Counted from the stretch's first letter, positions 15,433 through 25,953 are shown. The stretch: 45,536 bases of DNA from Aneurinibacillus aneurinilyticus ATCC 12856 (GCF_000466385.1 NZ_KE952677.1:1-45536), one strand, 5' to 3'. The notes: generated by a model from the sequence alone, not told the origin. Made by a program: numbers and translations.

Positions 15433-18400
15433 CTAACTCAATAATTGTTTAAATAGTTTGGCCAGACTATGAAAATGTGGATCATCCATTAACGTGTTAT
15501 GAGTTCCTGCAATAGAATAACGGTAAATATTTCCATTCGTGGATTTCATCCACCCGTTATGATCAACCAATGGATGCGGATTGTTTCCAGATTCCATTTC
15601 TGACACACAGAATAAGTGCAAGTCACTTTGAATCGGTTGTAAATACTCTTTCGAATGTCTGTAATTATCTCTAGCAGTCGAGTTAGCGATAAGCAACTCC
15701 ATATGACGTGTAAAATTATCCAACGTCCACCATTCTGGAAATCCTTCTCTTTCCTTTGATTTCTGATAAATGAACTCGATTGCTTGATCTTGCTTCATTT
15801 CTTGAAGGACAGATGCTTTTATTCCTAAAATTTCCGCCATCCGATCAAATACACGAACGATTGGTGGATTACGATTCACAACAACCTCTCCAGGTACTGC
15901 GTCAATTAAGCCAAGGAACTCAATTTGCTCCCCCAGTGACTCTATACGCCGTGCCAGCTCAAGAGCAATATACGCCCCCAGTGACCAGCCTGCTAAACGA
16001 TAAGGTCCTTTAGGATAAACCTGGCGAATTTCCTCAAGATATCGATCTGCCATCTCATTAATCTTGTAGAGGGGTTTTTCGTCAGTTTCAAACCCAACCG
16101 ATTGCAATCCGTAAATCCGCTGCCCTGATCCAATCGCTTTAGCCATTTTAAAATATGGAAGTACACTTCCACCGCCTGGATGAATGAAAAACAATGGCGT
16201 CTTCGTTCCCGTTTCATTATTGAGTTGAACTAGGCAAGATGGTTGAGTTTTCGCATGTCCTTCACGCAAATATCCAGAAATACTGTATATGGTCGAATTT
16301 TCCAAGAACGCATTTATTGGAATCGTTATATTGTACAGTTTTTGAATAGCAATCATAAATTCAAGTACTTTTAGTGAATGCCCGCCGATTTCAAAAAAAT
16401 TGTCATAAATTGAAATATCCTGTCGTTTAAGGATATCCTCCCAAATATGGGCCACTTCTAGTTCATACTGGTCACGTGGCCCAATATAAGCGCTATTAGA
16501 TATTGCAGGAGACTGATCTAAACTTGCTAATTTTTTTTGATCTATTTTTCCATTCACTGTTAGCGGCAAGCTTTTTAAAGGAACATACAATGACGGAACC
16601 ATATAGTCAGGCAAGAAATAATTTAGATATTCACGCAATTCCCTTGTCTCTATTTCTCCCTCATCCGCAGGGACATAATATACGGCAAGACGCTTTTCGT
16701 TGGAAATATCCCCCAATGCAATAACCGCTGCTGTTTCAATTGATGGGTGCTTACACAGGTATGCTTCAATCTCACCTAGCTCAATTCGATAACCACGAAT
16801 TTCGATCTGGTCATCGATCCTTCCTAGAAATTCAAGGTTTCCATCGGGTAATCGTCGTACTCGATCACCTGTTTTGTACAGCCGAGCTAACGGAGCATCA
16901 CTGAATGGATCTGCAACAAATCGTTCCTGAGTTAATTCCGGACGATTCAGATAACCGCGGGCTACACCGTTTCCACCGATATACAATTCTCCAGGTACAT
17001 TAACTGGCAATGGTTCAAGGCTTTCATCCAAAACGTAAAGCTGTGTGTTAGCGATCGGTTTACCGATAGGTATATTTCCTTCTCCCTCGTTAGATCGAAC
17101 CCCGAACGTGCAGCAACCACAGACCGTTTCAGTAGGACCATAATGATTAACTATTATCGTATCGGGAGCATGCTTTAACCAGGGAGAAATTAACTCGTAT
17201 GTGAGTGCTGCTCCCCCAATGACAAACACATTGGCTAATCCATTCATCTCTTCAGGCTTTAAAGATTTCGTAAGTAGTTGGAGATGTGCTGGAGTGATCT
17301 TAATAAGACTAAATCCCTTATTATTTAATAGTGCTTGTTTTAGACCTTCAATTCCTTGCTCTTTTTCAAGGATTAATAATCGCTTGCCAGTCATTAACGG
17401 AGGAAACAAACTCGTTACTGTTAAATCAAAAGACAGTGTTGAATGCAAAATAGAACCGTGTCCATCACTTGCAAGCAAAGCATTCTTAGCCCAGGAAACA
17501 TAATTGATTAAACCTTTATGTTTTACCATTACTCCTTTAGGATTGCCTGTTGAGCCTGATGTATAAATAACATAAGCAAGATTCTCATCTGTTATTTCAC
17601 TTACAGGATTTTCCTTCGATTCTTCTGATACTTTATCCCACTCTTTGTCTAAAGTAATAATTTCTGCTTGTGTAACTGGTATCAAATCTACGGAAGTTGA
17701 ATCTGTTATGATGATTGGTACTTTTGAGTCGTTCAACATGTATTCCAAACGACCTCTCGGATAGCTAGGATCTATCGGTACATAGGCTCCACCAGCTTTT
17801 AATACTCCCAAAAGCGCTATAATAATCTCAAGGGAAGGTATCATTGCAATACCTACAAGAGTATCAGGACCAACTCCACGCTTTTTTAGCAAGTGTGCCA
17901 GTTGATTGGCACGCCTATTTAAATCCTTATAGGTTAAACACTGGTCTTTAAATTCAACCGCTACATGATCTGGATTACTCTCTGCTTGTGCTTCAAAAAC
18001 TTGGTGAACACTGATGACATTTGGCTTAGGAATATCTGTTGTATTCCAATGAATTAGTACTTGATTCCGTTCTTCTTCGCTTAGAAGTGGAAGCTTTGCT
18101 ATAGGATGATCTACATTTTTTATTGCACTCTCGAGCAGTGTTTGATAATGCCTCATCATTCGAGCTATCGTATCTTCTGAAAAAAGGGCAGCATTGTAAT
18201 CCAAATGCCCTTGGAGGGTGAACTCTCCCTCTGTAAACATGAGATTCAAATCAAACTTTGAAGTGTTGCGATGTAAAGTTAAGTACTCTACTTCTAAATC
18301 TTCAAGTTGTACCGCTTTTTCAACCGGGGCGTTTTGTATTTGAAACATCACCTGGAAGAAAGGAGAGTGGCTTCGATCTGGTTGTAATTCTTGCACAAGC

Positions 18401-19458
18401 GTTTCGAAACGAACATCTTGATGGGAGAAGGCCTCCGTAACTATGGTGCGAACTCTGTGCAGCAACTCTCTGAATGTTAATTTTTCAGATAGCTCCGTAC
18501 GTAAGACAAGCATATTAATGAAAGGACCAATTAGTCCCTCCAACTCTTCCTGATATCGTTGAGAAGAGGGTGTACCTACCAAAATATCCTTCTTACCCGT
18601 ATAACGATAAAGCATAATTTTAAATACAGTTAGCATCGTTACGAAGATCGTATTTTCTTCCTGTTTTGAAAACTCCTTAATCTGATCGCTCAGATCTTTA
18701 GATAGTTGAAAGCAAAATACTGATTGGTTATTTTTACTACCCCCGCGTTTATAATCGGTTGGCAGTTCTAAAACGGGCAGATTTCCATCAAGTTTCTCTT
18801 TCCAATAGTTCAATTGGTTCTCGATAACACCATTATCTAGAACCTTTCGTTGCCATTGGGAGTAATCTATGTATTGAATGGGCAGATCCTTCAGGGAAGG
18901 GGGATTACCTTGAACAAAATCACGATATAGAGTCACAATCTCATAAAGCAATACCCCATTTGACCAACCATCTGTAATGATATGGTGTTTCACGATGATC
19001 AAGTCGTGTAGTTGGTCATTGTGTCTAATGAGAGATGCCCGGATTAATGAACCATTTTCTAAGTCAAAAATTTCACTAATTTTCTCTCGACAGATGGCAA
19101 ACGATTGTTCTTCCTTCTCCTCTACCGTATGTCCAGTTAATTCTACAATTGGCAGTTTCCATTTTGAATGTGGGTGAATTACCTGTAAAATCCCGTCCTC
19201 GTTTCTTTCAAAAGTTGTCCTTAGCGATGTATGTCGTCGTATGATTTCATTAATACTAGCTTCTAATGCACCGATGTCAAGATTCCCCTTTAAACGCACC
19301 GCAATCGATACATGATATGAATCACTTTCTGGTGCCATCTGGTGAGCTACCCAGATGCTCTGCTGTGCAAAAGAAGCAGGATATTTTCTGGTTTTTTCAT
19401 TTAATAGAGCCTTTAGCAGATCTCTTTTTTGTTCTATTGATAGTTCAGCTAGATTCAA
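15433..19458 (-). CDS. NRPS C-A-T-TE, terminal module, Asp-like A domain
   Basis: About 1341 residues. Order: docking helix (LAELSIEQKRDLLKALL), C (active site VKHHIITDG, about 145), A (about 460-960), T (Ser in FFEIGGHSLK, about 1030), type I TE (GWSLG nucleophile elbow; His in GTHNTLMDDP). A-domain signature residues by hand alignment to GrsA: D-L-T-K-V-G-H-C-G-K, one residue from the Asp code DLTKVGHIGK. TE release may hydrolyse the peptide or cyclise it. I favour the TTG at 19458, eight bases after AAGGAG; a GTG at 19467 abuts the ribosome site. The gene starts 13 bases after the hydroxylase stop, which fits hydroxylation of the bound Asp. Confidence 0.95.
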   Translation of the reverse strand: MNLAELSIEQKRDLLKALLNEKTRKYPASFAQQSIWVAHQMAPESDSYHVSIAVRLKGNLDIGALEASINEIIRRHTSLRTTFERNEDGILQVIHPHSKWKLPIVELTGHTVEEKEEQSFAICREKISEIFDLENGSLIRASLIRHNDQLHDLIIVKHHIITDGWSNGVLLYEIVTLYRDFVQGNPPSLKDLPIQYIDYSQWQRKVLDNGVIENQLNYWKEKLDGNLPVLELPTDYKRGGSKNNQSVFCFQLSKDLSDQIKEFSKQEENTIFVTMLTVFKIMLYRYTGKKDILVGTPSSQRYQEELEGLIGPFINMLVLRTELSEKLTFRELLHRVRTIVTEAFSHQDVRFETLVQELQPDRSHSPFFQVMFQIQNAPVEKAVQLEDLEVEYLTLHRNTSKFDLNLMFTEGEFTLQGHLDYNAALFSEDTIARMMRHYQTLLESAIKNVDHPIAKLPLLSEEERNQVLIHWNTTDIPKPNVISVHQVFEAQAESNPDHVAVEFKDQCLTYKDLNRRANQLAHLLKKRGVGPDTLVGIAMIPSLEIIIALLGVLKAGGAYVPIDPSYPRGRLEYMLNDSKVPIIITDSTSVDLIPVTQAEIITLDKEWDKVSEESKENPVSEITDENLAYVIYTSGSTGNPKGVMVKHKGLINYVSWAKNALLASDGHGSILHSTLSFDLTVTSLFPPLMTGKRLLILEKEQGIEGLKQALLNNKGFSLIKITPAHLQLLTKSLKPEEMNGLANVFVIGGAALTYELISPWLKHAPDTIIVNHYGPTETVCGCCTFGVRSNEGEGNIPIGKPIANTQLYVLDESLEPLPVNVPGELYIGGNGVARGYLNRPELTQERFVADPFSDAPLARLYKTGDRVRRLPDGNLEFLGRIDDQIEIRGYRIELGEIEAYLCKHPSIETAAVIALGDISNEKRLAVYYVPADEGEIETRELREYLNYFLPDYMVPSLYVPLKSLPLTVNGKIDQKKLASLDQSPAISNSAYIGPRDQYELEVAHIWEDILKRQDISIYDNFFEIGGHSLKVLEFMIAIQKLYNITIPINAFLENSTIYSISGYLREGHAKTQPSCLVQLNNETGTKTPLFFIHPGGGSVLPYFKMAKAIGSGQRIYGLQSVGFETDEKPLYKINEMADRYLEEIRQVYPKGPYRLAGWSLGAYIALELARRIESLGEQIEFLGLIDAVPGEVVVNRNPPIVRVFDRMAEILGIKASVLQEMKQDQAIEFIYQKSKEREGFPEWWTLDNFTRHMELLIANSTARDNYRHSKEYLQPIQSDLHLFCVSEMESGNNPHPLVDHNGWMKSTNGNIYRYSIAGTHNTLMDDPHFHSLAKLFKQLLS

Positions 19459-19471
19459 TGTAATCACTCCT

Positions 19472-20467
19472 TCATCCCTTTAATAGATCGCTCATAGCAA
19501 CCAGTGTTTTTCGCTCTCCTTTGAAAGGATTTCTACCGTGTGCCACTAACATATTGTCTAACATCAGTACGTCCCCTCTCTGCCAAGGGAACACCACTTT
19601 TTCCTGTTCATACGCATTACGAATCACATGAATCACTTCGTCTTCAATAGGCGTACCATCACCATAAAATGTGTTGTACGGCATTCCTTCTGAACCAAAC
19701 CAATCCAAAAATAACTTGCGATTTTGTGGTTGCAGGCTGGATTCATGATAGAAAGCAATATGATTAAACCATAAATTTTCTTTGCTTATTGGGTGCTGTC
19801 GCACTGCTTTACGTACCTGTCTTGTACGTAAGTTATTTCCACCTACCCATTCGAACTTTAAATCGTTTTTTGCGCAGTAATCTTCTATATTCTCTTTGCG
19901 GGTTGAACCAAATACCTGTTCCAATGATAAGCCAAATCCGTTGCCGAAATTCCTGACAAGCATCCAGCCCTTTTCGATAAATGTATTTCTAATTTCTTCT
20001 GGCACAAGGTTAAAGACGTTTCTCATATCAGCTATCGGTGTTTGTCCACCTTCATCTGCTACTTTTACTGAACAAAACCAAATTTTGCGGGGCCAGGCCG
20101 TAGAATAAGACATCTCATTGTGTAACAATATTTCTTGGTCACTCGGGTGTTCAGTGGAAGTATATACTTTGTCCTGAATGTTTATCCGTGGAGAAGTGGG
20201 CTCATTATAATGCAATAGTTCATTGCCTGTTTCAGATAGAAATTGATGAAAGTCTTGTTCATTTGCTATTGAAAAGCCACGAAATAGTACACCACCATAT
20301 TGCAAAAGCAATGTATCAATTAACTTTTCATTAGCTTTAAACCATTGCTTCAATTTCAAATTTTCATTTTGAGCCATAATGAGGATAGGAAGGGGCCTTC
20401 CTATCTCCATTGGTTTAACAATAATGTTCTTATCATCAATAGAGTAATCAAATTTAATAGTGGTCAT
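19472..20467 (-). CDS. Fe(II)/2-oxoglutarate dioxygenase, SyrP-like
   Basis: 331 residues, TauD/clavaminate-synthase-like fold. The facial triad is HNEMSY (H-x-E, where Glu replaces the usual Asp) and the distal His in VAHGRNPF, with the 2-oxoglutarate Arg in GERKTLVAMSD. The H-x-E form and length suit NRPS-associated amino-acid beta-hydroxylases such as SyrP, which hydroxylates carrier-bound Asp in syringomycin synthesis. It lies directly before the NRPS whose A domain has an Asp-like code, so 3-hydroxyaspartate in the product is likely. Whether it acts on free or bound Asp cannot be seen. The ribosome site is weak (AGGGG twelve bases before ATG), so expression may depend on coupling to the upstream NRPS 94 bases away. 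Confidence 0.87.
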   Translation of the reverse strand: MTTIKFDYSIDDKNIIVKPMEIGRPLPILIMAQNENLKLKQWFKANEKLIDTLLLQYGGVLFRGFSIANEQDFHQFLSETGNELLHYNEPTSPRINIQDKVYTSTEHPSDQEILLHNEMSYSTAWPRKIWFCSVKVADEGGQTPIADMRNVFNLVPEEIRNTFIEKGWMLVRNFGNGFGLSLEQVFGSTRKENIEDYCAKNDLKFEWVGGNNLRTRQVRKAVRQHPISKENLWFNHIAFYHESSLQPQNRKLFLDWFGSEGMPYNTFYGDGTPIEDEVIHVIRNAYEQEKVVFPWQRGDVLMLDNMLVAHGRNPFKGERKTLVAMSDLLKG

Positions 20468-20561
20468 AACTCTTAGATTCCCCTATCTGCTTTATTTTCA
20501 TAAAAAGTTACCCATTAGGTTTCGGCCCACATCAGAGTGAATAAACAGCATGTTGTCATCT

Positions 20562-23500
20562 CTAATTTTTCATTAAACTCTCTATCATTCCTTCTATCTC
20601 CTCATTTGAAAGTTTATCGATAGATTCACTATCCCACTCTTTTTCAATCTTGGTAATTGGCTGTACAAGTGGAGAGCTGCTTTTACTGTTTCTAACCAAC
20701 TCAGCCAGCTTAGCAACAGTAGGATTTTCAAAAAGATGGGGGACGGAAAAATCTATAGAGAATGTTTTGCGAATCCGAGCAACGACTTGCACCGCTAACA
20801 ATGAGTGACCTCCGAGAGAAAAAAAGTTATCCTTTATACCAATTTTCTCTACGTTTAGTAAAGATGCCCATACCTCGCATATCTTTTCTTCTATTTCATC
20901 ACTCGGCGGAACGTAAGCTACCTCCGATATTCTAAATACGGGATTAGGCAGTGCTTTTCGGTCAATCTTACCATTAAGAGTTAGAGGCAATCGTGGAAGA
21001 AACATAAAGCCCGACGGTTGCATCGAAACCGGAAGTTCCTGTGAAATATACTCTCTTAGTTCCTCATCGTTTATGCCTGTATCCGATTTGGCCACTATGT
21101 AAGAGAATAGTTTATGATCGCCTGACTGCTCTTTGACAGCCACCACTACACATTGACTAACTGCTGGGTGCTTAGCAATCACTGCCGATATTTCACTTGG
21201 ATGAATTTTGACACCACGAATTTTAATCTCATCATCTGTTCGTCCCAAAATCTCTATTGATCCATCAGGCCTGTATCGTCCCATGTCTCCCGTGTAATAG
21301 AGAAGATCATTTCTCTCATTTTTAAAGTGGTTGGGAGAAAACAAGCGCTTTGTTTCATCTGGGGAATTACAATAACCCATGCTGCGGAACGGCGTACGAA
21401 TCACCATTTCTCCAACTTCTCCTACCCCACATAACGATCTTTCTTCATTTAAAATAAGAACTTGAGTTTGAGGAATAGGTTGACCAACTGGCAATATTCC
21501 TTGTTGGATAGAGTCAGGTACAATGTAAAAACATTTTGCAAGCGATGTCTCGGTCGGGCCATATAAGTTAACAAATGTCCCTGTTTGTTGGAACTTGGCT
21601 CTCCATTTTTCGATTAATGATCCTGTAAGAGGTTCTCCAGCAGAAAAAATCCACCTTAACGAAGCTAAGGAAGTTTGAGACTGTTGATCCATCACCCACG
21701 ATTGCAGGATAGAAGGTACTGAATGAATAAGTGTAATCTTCTCTTTTTTCAGCCAAGAAATGATTGTTTCCCCGTGTAAATCATAAGGATCTTCTGGAAT
21801 GCATAAAGTTCCTCCGCTAATTAAAATCAATAAAGTATCTCTCAAGTAGACATCAAAAGACAGATTTGTAAGTTGAGCTGCCCGATCTTGGGAGTGAATC
21901 CCAAACTCTTTTTGCTGCCATAGTAGAAAATGGCTCAAACCTTGATGGCTACCCAACACTCCTTTAGGTTTCCCAGTCGTACCTGACGTAAAGAAAATAT
22001 AAGCTGGATCTAGGTCTGCTTGGTCCGTAGAGAGATTTAGATTTATTGGAGCTTCATTTGCCAACGGTTTCATTGTTACATTTTGTTCATAATTTTCTAT
22101 GTGACAATCTAACGGAATATCAATAAGCCATGAAGCAGAAGATTCTTGAATCAGCGATTGTTGGCGTGCATCAGGAAACGCGGAATCTATAAGTAAGAGA
22201 ATCCCCTCAACTTTCCATATACCCAACATGATTGGTATGAATGCATGACTTCGCTTTCCACGCACCGCTATTACTTGTTTCGACTGAACTCCACGTTTGC
22301 GCAGGAAGTTAGCTACTTGATCTGCTTTCTCCATTAGCTGGCTATACGTGTAGCTTTTGTTTCCCTGTGTAATAGATACCTTGTTGGGATGTTGTTGCGC
22401 TTGGTTTGAGATCAGTTGATAAACCTTCTGTACCTCCGGCTGATCTAAATCAACTGTCGGATCTGGAAGTAATCCATCCGTATATTGTCGTGTCAACGAA
22501 AAGCTATGAATCGGCTGATCAGGTTGCTCCAACATTTGTTCCAGTAAAAGCTGATACTGATCCAACCACATCTCAACACGTTCCGCCGAGAAGGCATCGG
22601 ACTGATGAACAAAATTCAGTACCAATCCTTCCTCTGTTTCTACTATATATAATGTAAGCAAAAATTTAGATACAGGCTCTAACCAGTCCAACGGCTCCAT
22701 TGCTATGTTATGCATATTCCATTTTGGTTTCATGTTGTTATCAAAGTTTACATAGTTTACAAAAACATCGAACAATGGACTTCGATTCAAATTACGATTC
22801 GGCTGAACTTCTTCTACTAACATTTCAAAAGGGACATCCTTATGAGAAAAGTCATCGATAAAGTTATCACGTATCAGATGAACTATTTCTTTAAAGCTCA
22901 TCTTTCTTGAAAATTGCGTTCTCAGCACTATCGTATTTAAAAACAAACCAATAAGAGGCTCCAGATGCTGATTGTCTCGATTTATAACTGGAGTTCCCAC
23001 CATAATATCTTCTTGTCCAGTCTGGCGATGAAGCAATATTTTAAAAACAGCTAACATTGTCATGAACAGTGTAGCCCCTTGCTTTTCACTCCATTGTCTT
23101 AAATCATCTGTCAATTTGATTGGGAGCTTCCTAATGTGTTCTTGAGAGGTCGGCATCGGTACATGATCTGTAGGGAGTGTCAATAAAGGAATATCTCCCG
23201 CTAGCCTTTCCTTCCAATAAGCAAGCTGTCTTTGAAATTCTTCGTTTTTCATCCATTGATGTTGTGAATAGGCATAATCTGCATACTGATATGTCAAAGT
23301 TGGAAGCGATGGCTCCCTATGTTGTACAAATGCTTCATAACAACAAGTAAGTTCATGTTTTAAAATATCTAAAGACCAACCGTCTGATAAAATATGATGA
23401 ACATTAATTACCAATGCATATTCTTGTGAGTCCAACCGGAGGAGATAAGGGCGAATTAAGGGTGATTGGCTAAGAACAAATGGCCGCCTTGCTTCAATGC

Positions 23501-25730
23501 GATACCAATCTTGCGCTCTTTCTATTCGTTGTTCTTTCGAATAACTGGTAAAATCAACCATATTTAGTTGTATGTCATATGTGTCATCTATAACTTGAAC
23601 AGGGCCGCCATCAGCGCTTTTAAAAGTTGTCCGCAAGATTTCATGTCGTTCAATAATTCGCCGCAAGCTCTGTTTGAGAGCTTCTAGATCAAGCTGACCA
23701 TTCAATTTCATAATAATGGGCATATTATAAGCAGCATTTTCAGAGTCTAATTGATTCAAGAACCATAGCCTTCGTTGTGCGTACGAAAGAGGTATCGTTT
23801 GAGAGCGATCGCATTTCATCAGACTTGTTATATTACCTCTAGGGCTTTGCTCTTGGTCAAGTATAAACGATAACTTTTCAACTGTTGGCGATTCGAAAAT
23901 TGTTCGTAATGGTAACCTCACTTCAAATAACTCCTGTATACGGGAAACTAACTTTACTACTAGCAGTGAATGCCCTCCCAGTGCAAAGAAGTTATCGTGA
24001 ATCCCTATCCGCTTTAACCCCAAAACTCGGCTAAAAATTTCAGCTAATTTTTTTTCTGTATCTGTTTTTGGCGCAACAAAATCACTGTCTGAAACAACCT
24101 GTTCCAAATCTGGTTGAGGCAAAGCTTTTCGATCTATCTTCCCATTTGCATTTAATGGTAGTTTCTCTAAAAAAATATAGAAGCTTGGGATCATATAATC
24201 TGGCAATTGATTGCTTAAAAAGGATCGCAATTTACTTTGATTCAGTTCTTTGTCGTCGCTAACAATATAAGCAACGAGACGTTTAATATCATCATGTCCC
24301 GAGACGTCCACAACTGCTTCTTTGATTCCTGAACAACGCATTAAAACACTTTCAATTTCGCCTAATTCAACCCTCATTCCCCGGATTTTAATCTGATTAT
24401 CTTTTCTACCCAAGAACATAATTGACCCATCCGGTGTATAATAACCGGTATCTCCTGTTTTATACATTCGTGTACCATGTACAAAAGGATTATTTACAAA
24501 TGCTTCATTTGTTTTCTTAGGTTGATTAATATATTCTCTGGCAAGTCCCACTCCACCGAGATAAAGATCCCCAGGCACACCTATTGGGACAGGTTGAAGA
24601 TACGAATCTAAAATGTACACTTGATTGTTATTTATAGGACGGCCTACGGAAACAACCCCTCCATACAGAGCATCTTCTTTGGAGCACTTATGAACAGTTG
24701 AGTCTATCGAAACTTCGGTTGCACCCCAAGAGTTAAACAAATCACCTGGCATCTTCTCAAGAAACTCTCCCACTAAACATGCTTGAAGCGCTTCTCCACT
24801 CGAAACTACAACTCGCAGACTGGATAACTGTGCCTTGTCTTCAGGTGTAATTGTTTCTAGAACCATTCTTAACATGCTAGGCACAAATTGGATCACTGCT
24901 GCATCATAACGTATAGCTGCGTCCAAAATCGCCCTTGGATCGCGATGACTCCCTGGTTCCATCAAGGCTATTCTAGCTCCTACCATTAATGGCCAAAAAA
25001 ATTCAACAGCTGCATCATCAAAAGTAAGAGTTGTTTTCTGTAAAACAGTTTCCCTGGAAGTTAATTGATGCTTTTTCTGCATCCAATCCATTCTGTTAAC
25101 CCAACCACGATGAGTACTAGCGACTCCCTTTGGGTTTCCAGTAGATCCAGAGGTGTAATAAATTGATACTAATTGATCAGGATCATGCGAAACATCTAAA
25201 TTGTCTTGAGAAAAGGATTGGATGAAATCGAGTTGTTCCTCAAAAAACACCGGCTTTACCCATTGAAGTTCTGAAAGTTTGTCCACTAGATGATCTTGGG
25301 TTATGCAAATGGTAGCTTGTGCATCTTCCAATATATGCCCAATCCGAGCTGAAGGATTTTCAGTATCTAATGGCAAAAAAGACCCGCCTGCTTTTAGTAT
25401 CCCTAACAAAGCAACCACTAAATCAAGAGAGCGTTCCATTAAAATTCCTACTGCTGTATCCTTTTGTACTCCTATTTCTCTGAGATAATGTGCCAACTGA
25501 TTCGAATGACGATTTAATTCGTCATATGTTATTTGCTCATCTCCAAAAACTGCAGCTACATGCTCTGGTGTTCGCAAAACCTGTTCTTCAAACAATTGAT
25601 GCAACCCTTTATCACCAGGATACGAAACCTCTGTATCGTTCCACTCGAAAAGAATTTGCTCCCTTTCTTGTGCAGTCAATATAGAGATAGAGTTAATTTT
25701 TTTTAATATATAACCGCGGGAGTGATTCAT
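20562..25730 (-). CDS. NRPS A-T-C-A-T, begins without its C domain
   Basis: About 1722 residues from the ATG at 25730 (another ATG at 25733; AGGAGG lies at 25738-25743). Order: A1 from residue ~20, T1 (Ser in FFALGGHSLL, ~588), C (LSYAQRRLWFLNQL start, VHHILSDG; LCL type), A2, T2 (FFSLGGHSLL). A1 signature: D-D-V-Q-V-S-S-I-D-K, whose end SSIDK matches 2,4-diaminobutyrate codes and resembles Orn codes. A2 signature: D-V-R-H-F-A-L-L-A-K, which I cannot assign; its core (SFDVYLRDTLL, IPEDPYDL) differs from ordinary A domains. The protein opens with the linker SISILTAQERE normally found right after a C domain, so its first module appears to have lost its C to the free-standing one at 28060-29340. 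Confidence 0.94.
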   Translation of the reverse strand: MNHSRGYILKKINSISILTAQEREQILFEWNDTEVSYPGDKGLHQLFEEQVLRTPEHVAAVFGDEQITYDELNRHSNQLAHYLREIGVQKDTAVGILMERSLDLVVALLGILKAGGSFLPLDTENPSARIGHILEDAQATICITQDHLVDKLSELQWVKPVFFEEQLDFIQSFSQDNLDVSHDPDQLVSIYYTSGSTGNPKGVASTHRGWVNRMDWMQKKHQLTSRETVLQKTTLTFDDAAVEFFWPLMVGARIALMEPGSHRDPRAILDAAIRYDAAVIQFVPSMLRMVLETITPEDKAQLSSLRVVVSSGEALQACLVGEFLEKMPGDLFNSWGATEVSIDSTVHKCSKEDALYGGVVSVGRPINNNQVYILDSYLQPVPIGVPGDLYLGGVGLAREYINQPKKTNEAFVNNPFVHGTRMYKTGDTGYYTPDGSIMFLGRKDNQIKIRGMRVELGEIESVLMRCSGIKEAVVDVSGHDDIKRLVAYIVSDDKELNQSKLRSFLSNQLPDYMIPSFYIFLEKLPLNANGKIDRKALPQPDLEQVVSDSDFVAPKTDTEKKLAEIFSRVLGLKRIGIHDNFFALGGHSLLVVKLVSRIQELFEVRLPLRTIFESPTVEKLSFILDQEQSPRGNITSLMKCDRSQTIPLSYAQRRLWFLNQLDSENAAYNMPIIMKLNGQLDLEALKQSLRRIIERHEILRTTFKSADGGPVQVIDDTYDIQLNMVDFTSYSKEQRIERAQDWYRIEARRPFVLSQSPLIRPYLLRLDSQEYALVINVHHILSDGWSLDILKHELTCCYEAFVQHREPSLPTLTYQYADYAYSQHQWMKNEEFQRQLAYWKERLAGDIPLLTLPTDHVPMPTSQEHIRKLPIKLTDDLRQWSEKQGATLFMTMLAVFKILLHRQTGQEDIMVGTPVINRDNQHLEPLIGLFLNTIVLRTQFSRKMSFKEIVHLIRDNFIDDFSHKDVPFEMLVEEVQPNRNLNRSPLFDVFVNYVNFDNNMKPKWNMHNIAMEPLDWLEPVSKFLLTLYIVETEEGLVLNFVHQSDAFSAERVEMWLDQYQLLLEQMLEQPDQPIHSFSLTRQYTDGLLPDPTVDLDQPEVQKVYQLISNQAQQHPNKVSITQGNKSYTYSQLMEKADQVANFLRKRGVQSKQVIAVRGKRSHAFIPIMLGIWKVEGILLLIDSAFPDARQQSLIQESSASWLIDIPLDCHIENYEQNVTMKPLANEAPINLNLSTDQADLDPAYIFFTSGTTGKPKGVLGSHQGLSHFLLWQQKEFGIHSQDRAAQLTNLSFDVYLRDTLLILISGGTLCIPEDPYDLHGETIISWLKKEKITLIHSVPSILQSWVMDQQSQTSLASLRWIFSAGEPLTGSLIEKWRAKFQQTGTFVNLYGPTETSLAKCFYIVPDSIQQGILPVGQPIPQTQVLILNEERSLCGVGEVGEMVIRTPFRSMGYCNSPDETKRLFSPNHFKNERNDLLYYTGDMGRYRPDGSIEILGRTDDEIKIRGVKIHPSEISAVIAKHPAVSQCVVVAVKEQSGDHKLFSYIVAKSDTGINDEELREYISQELPVSMQPSGFMFLPRLPLTLNGKIDRKALPNPVFRISEVAYVPPSDEIEEKICEVWASLLNVEKIGIKDNFFSLGGHSLLAVQVVARIRKTFSIDFSVPHLFENPTVAKLAELVRNSKSSSPLVQPITKIEKEWDSESIDKLSNEEIEGMIESLMKN

Positions 25731-25953
25731 CATTGAACCTCCTTTTTCTTTATTGTTTGATGTAATAGACGAAGTATGAAATCTAGTTCTACTAGCTCCT
25801 TCAACCATGTTTTTTTAATTGATTGTCATTGATCTCATGGTTGCCTCATCTTTAAGAACCGTACAGTTTTTACATTGATAGCACTTACCATCCATCTCTC
25901 ACATTGCATTTTGTGGTATATTTTGTTTTTTTCTTGTAAATAATTACAATCTA

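Noticed and set aside
25733-25808. N-terminal extension of the A-T-C-A-T NRPS
   Set aside because: AAAGGAGG precedes the inner ATG pair; the extension has low-complexity polar residues and no site of its own.
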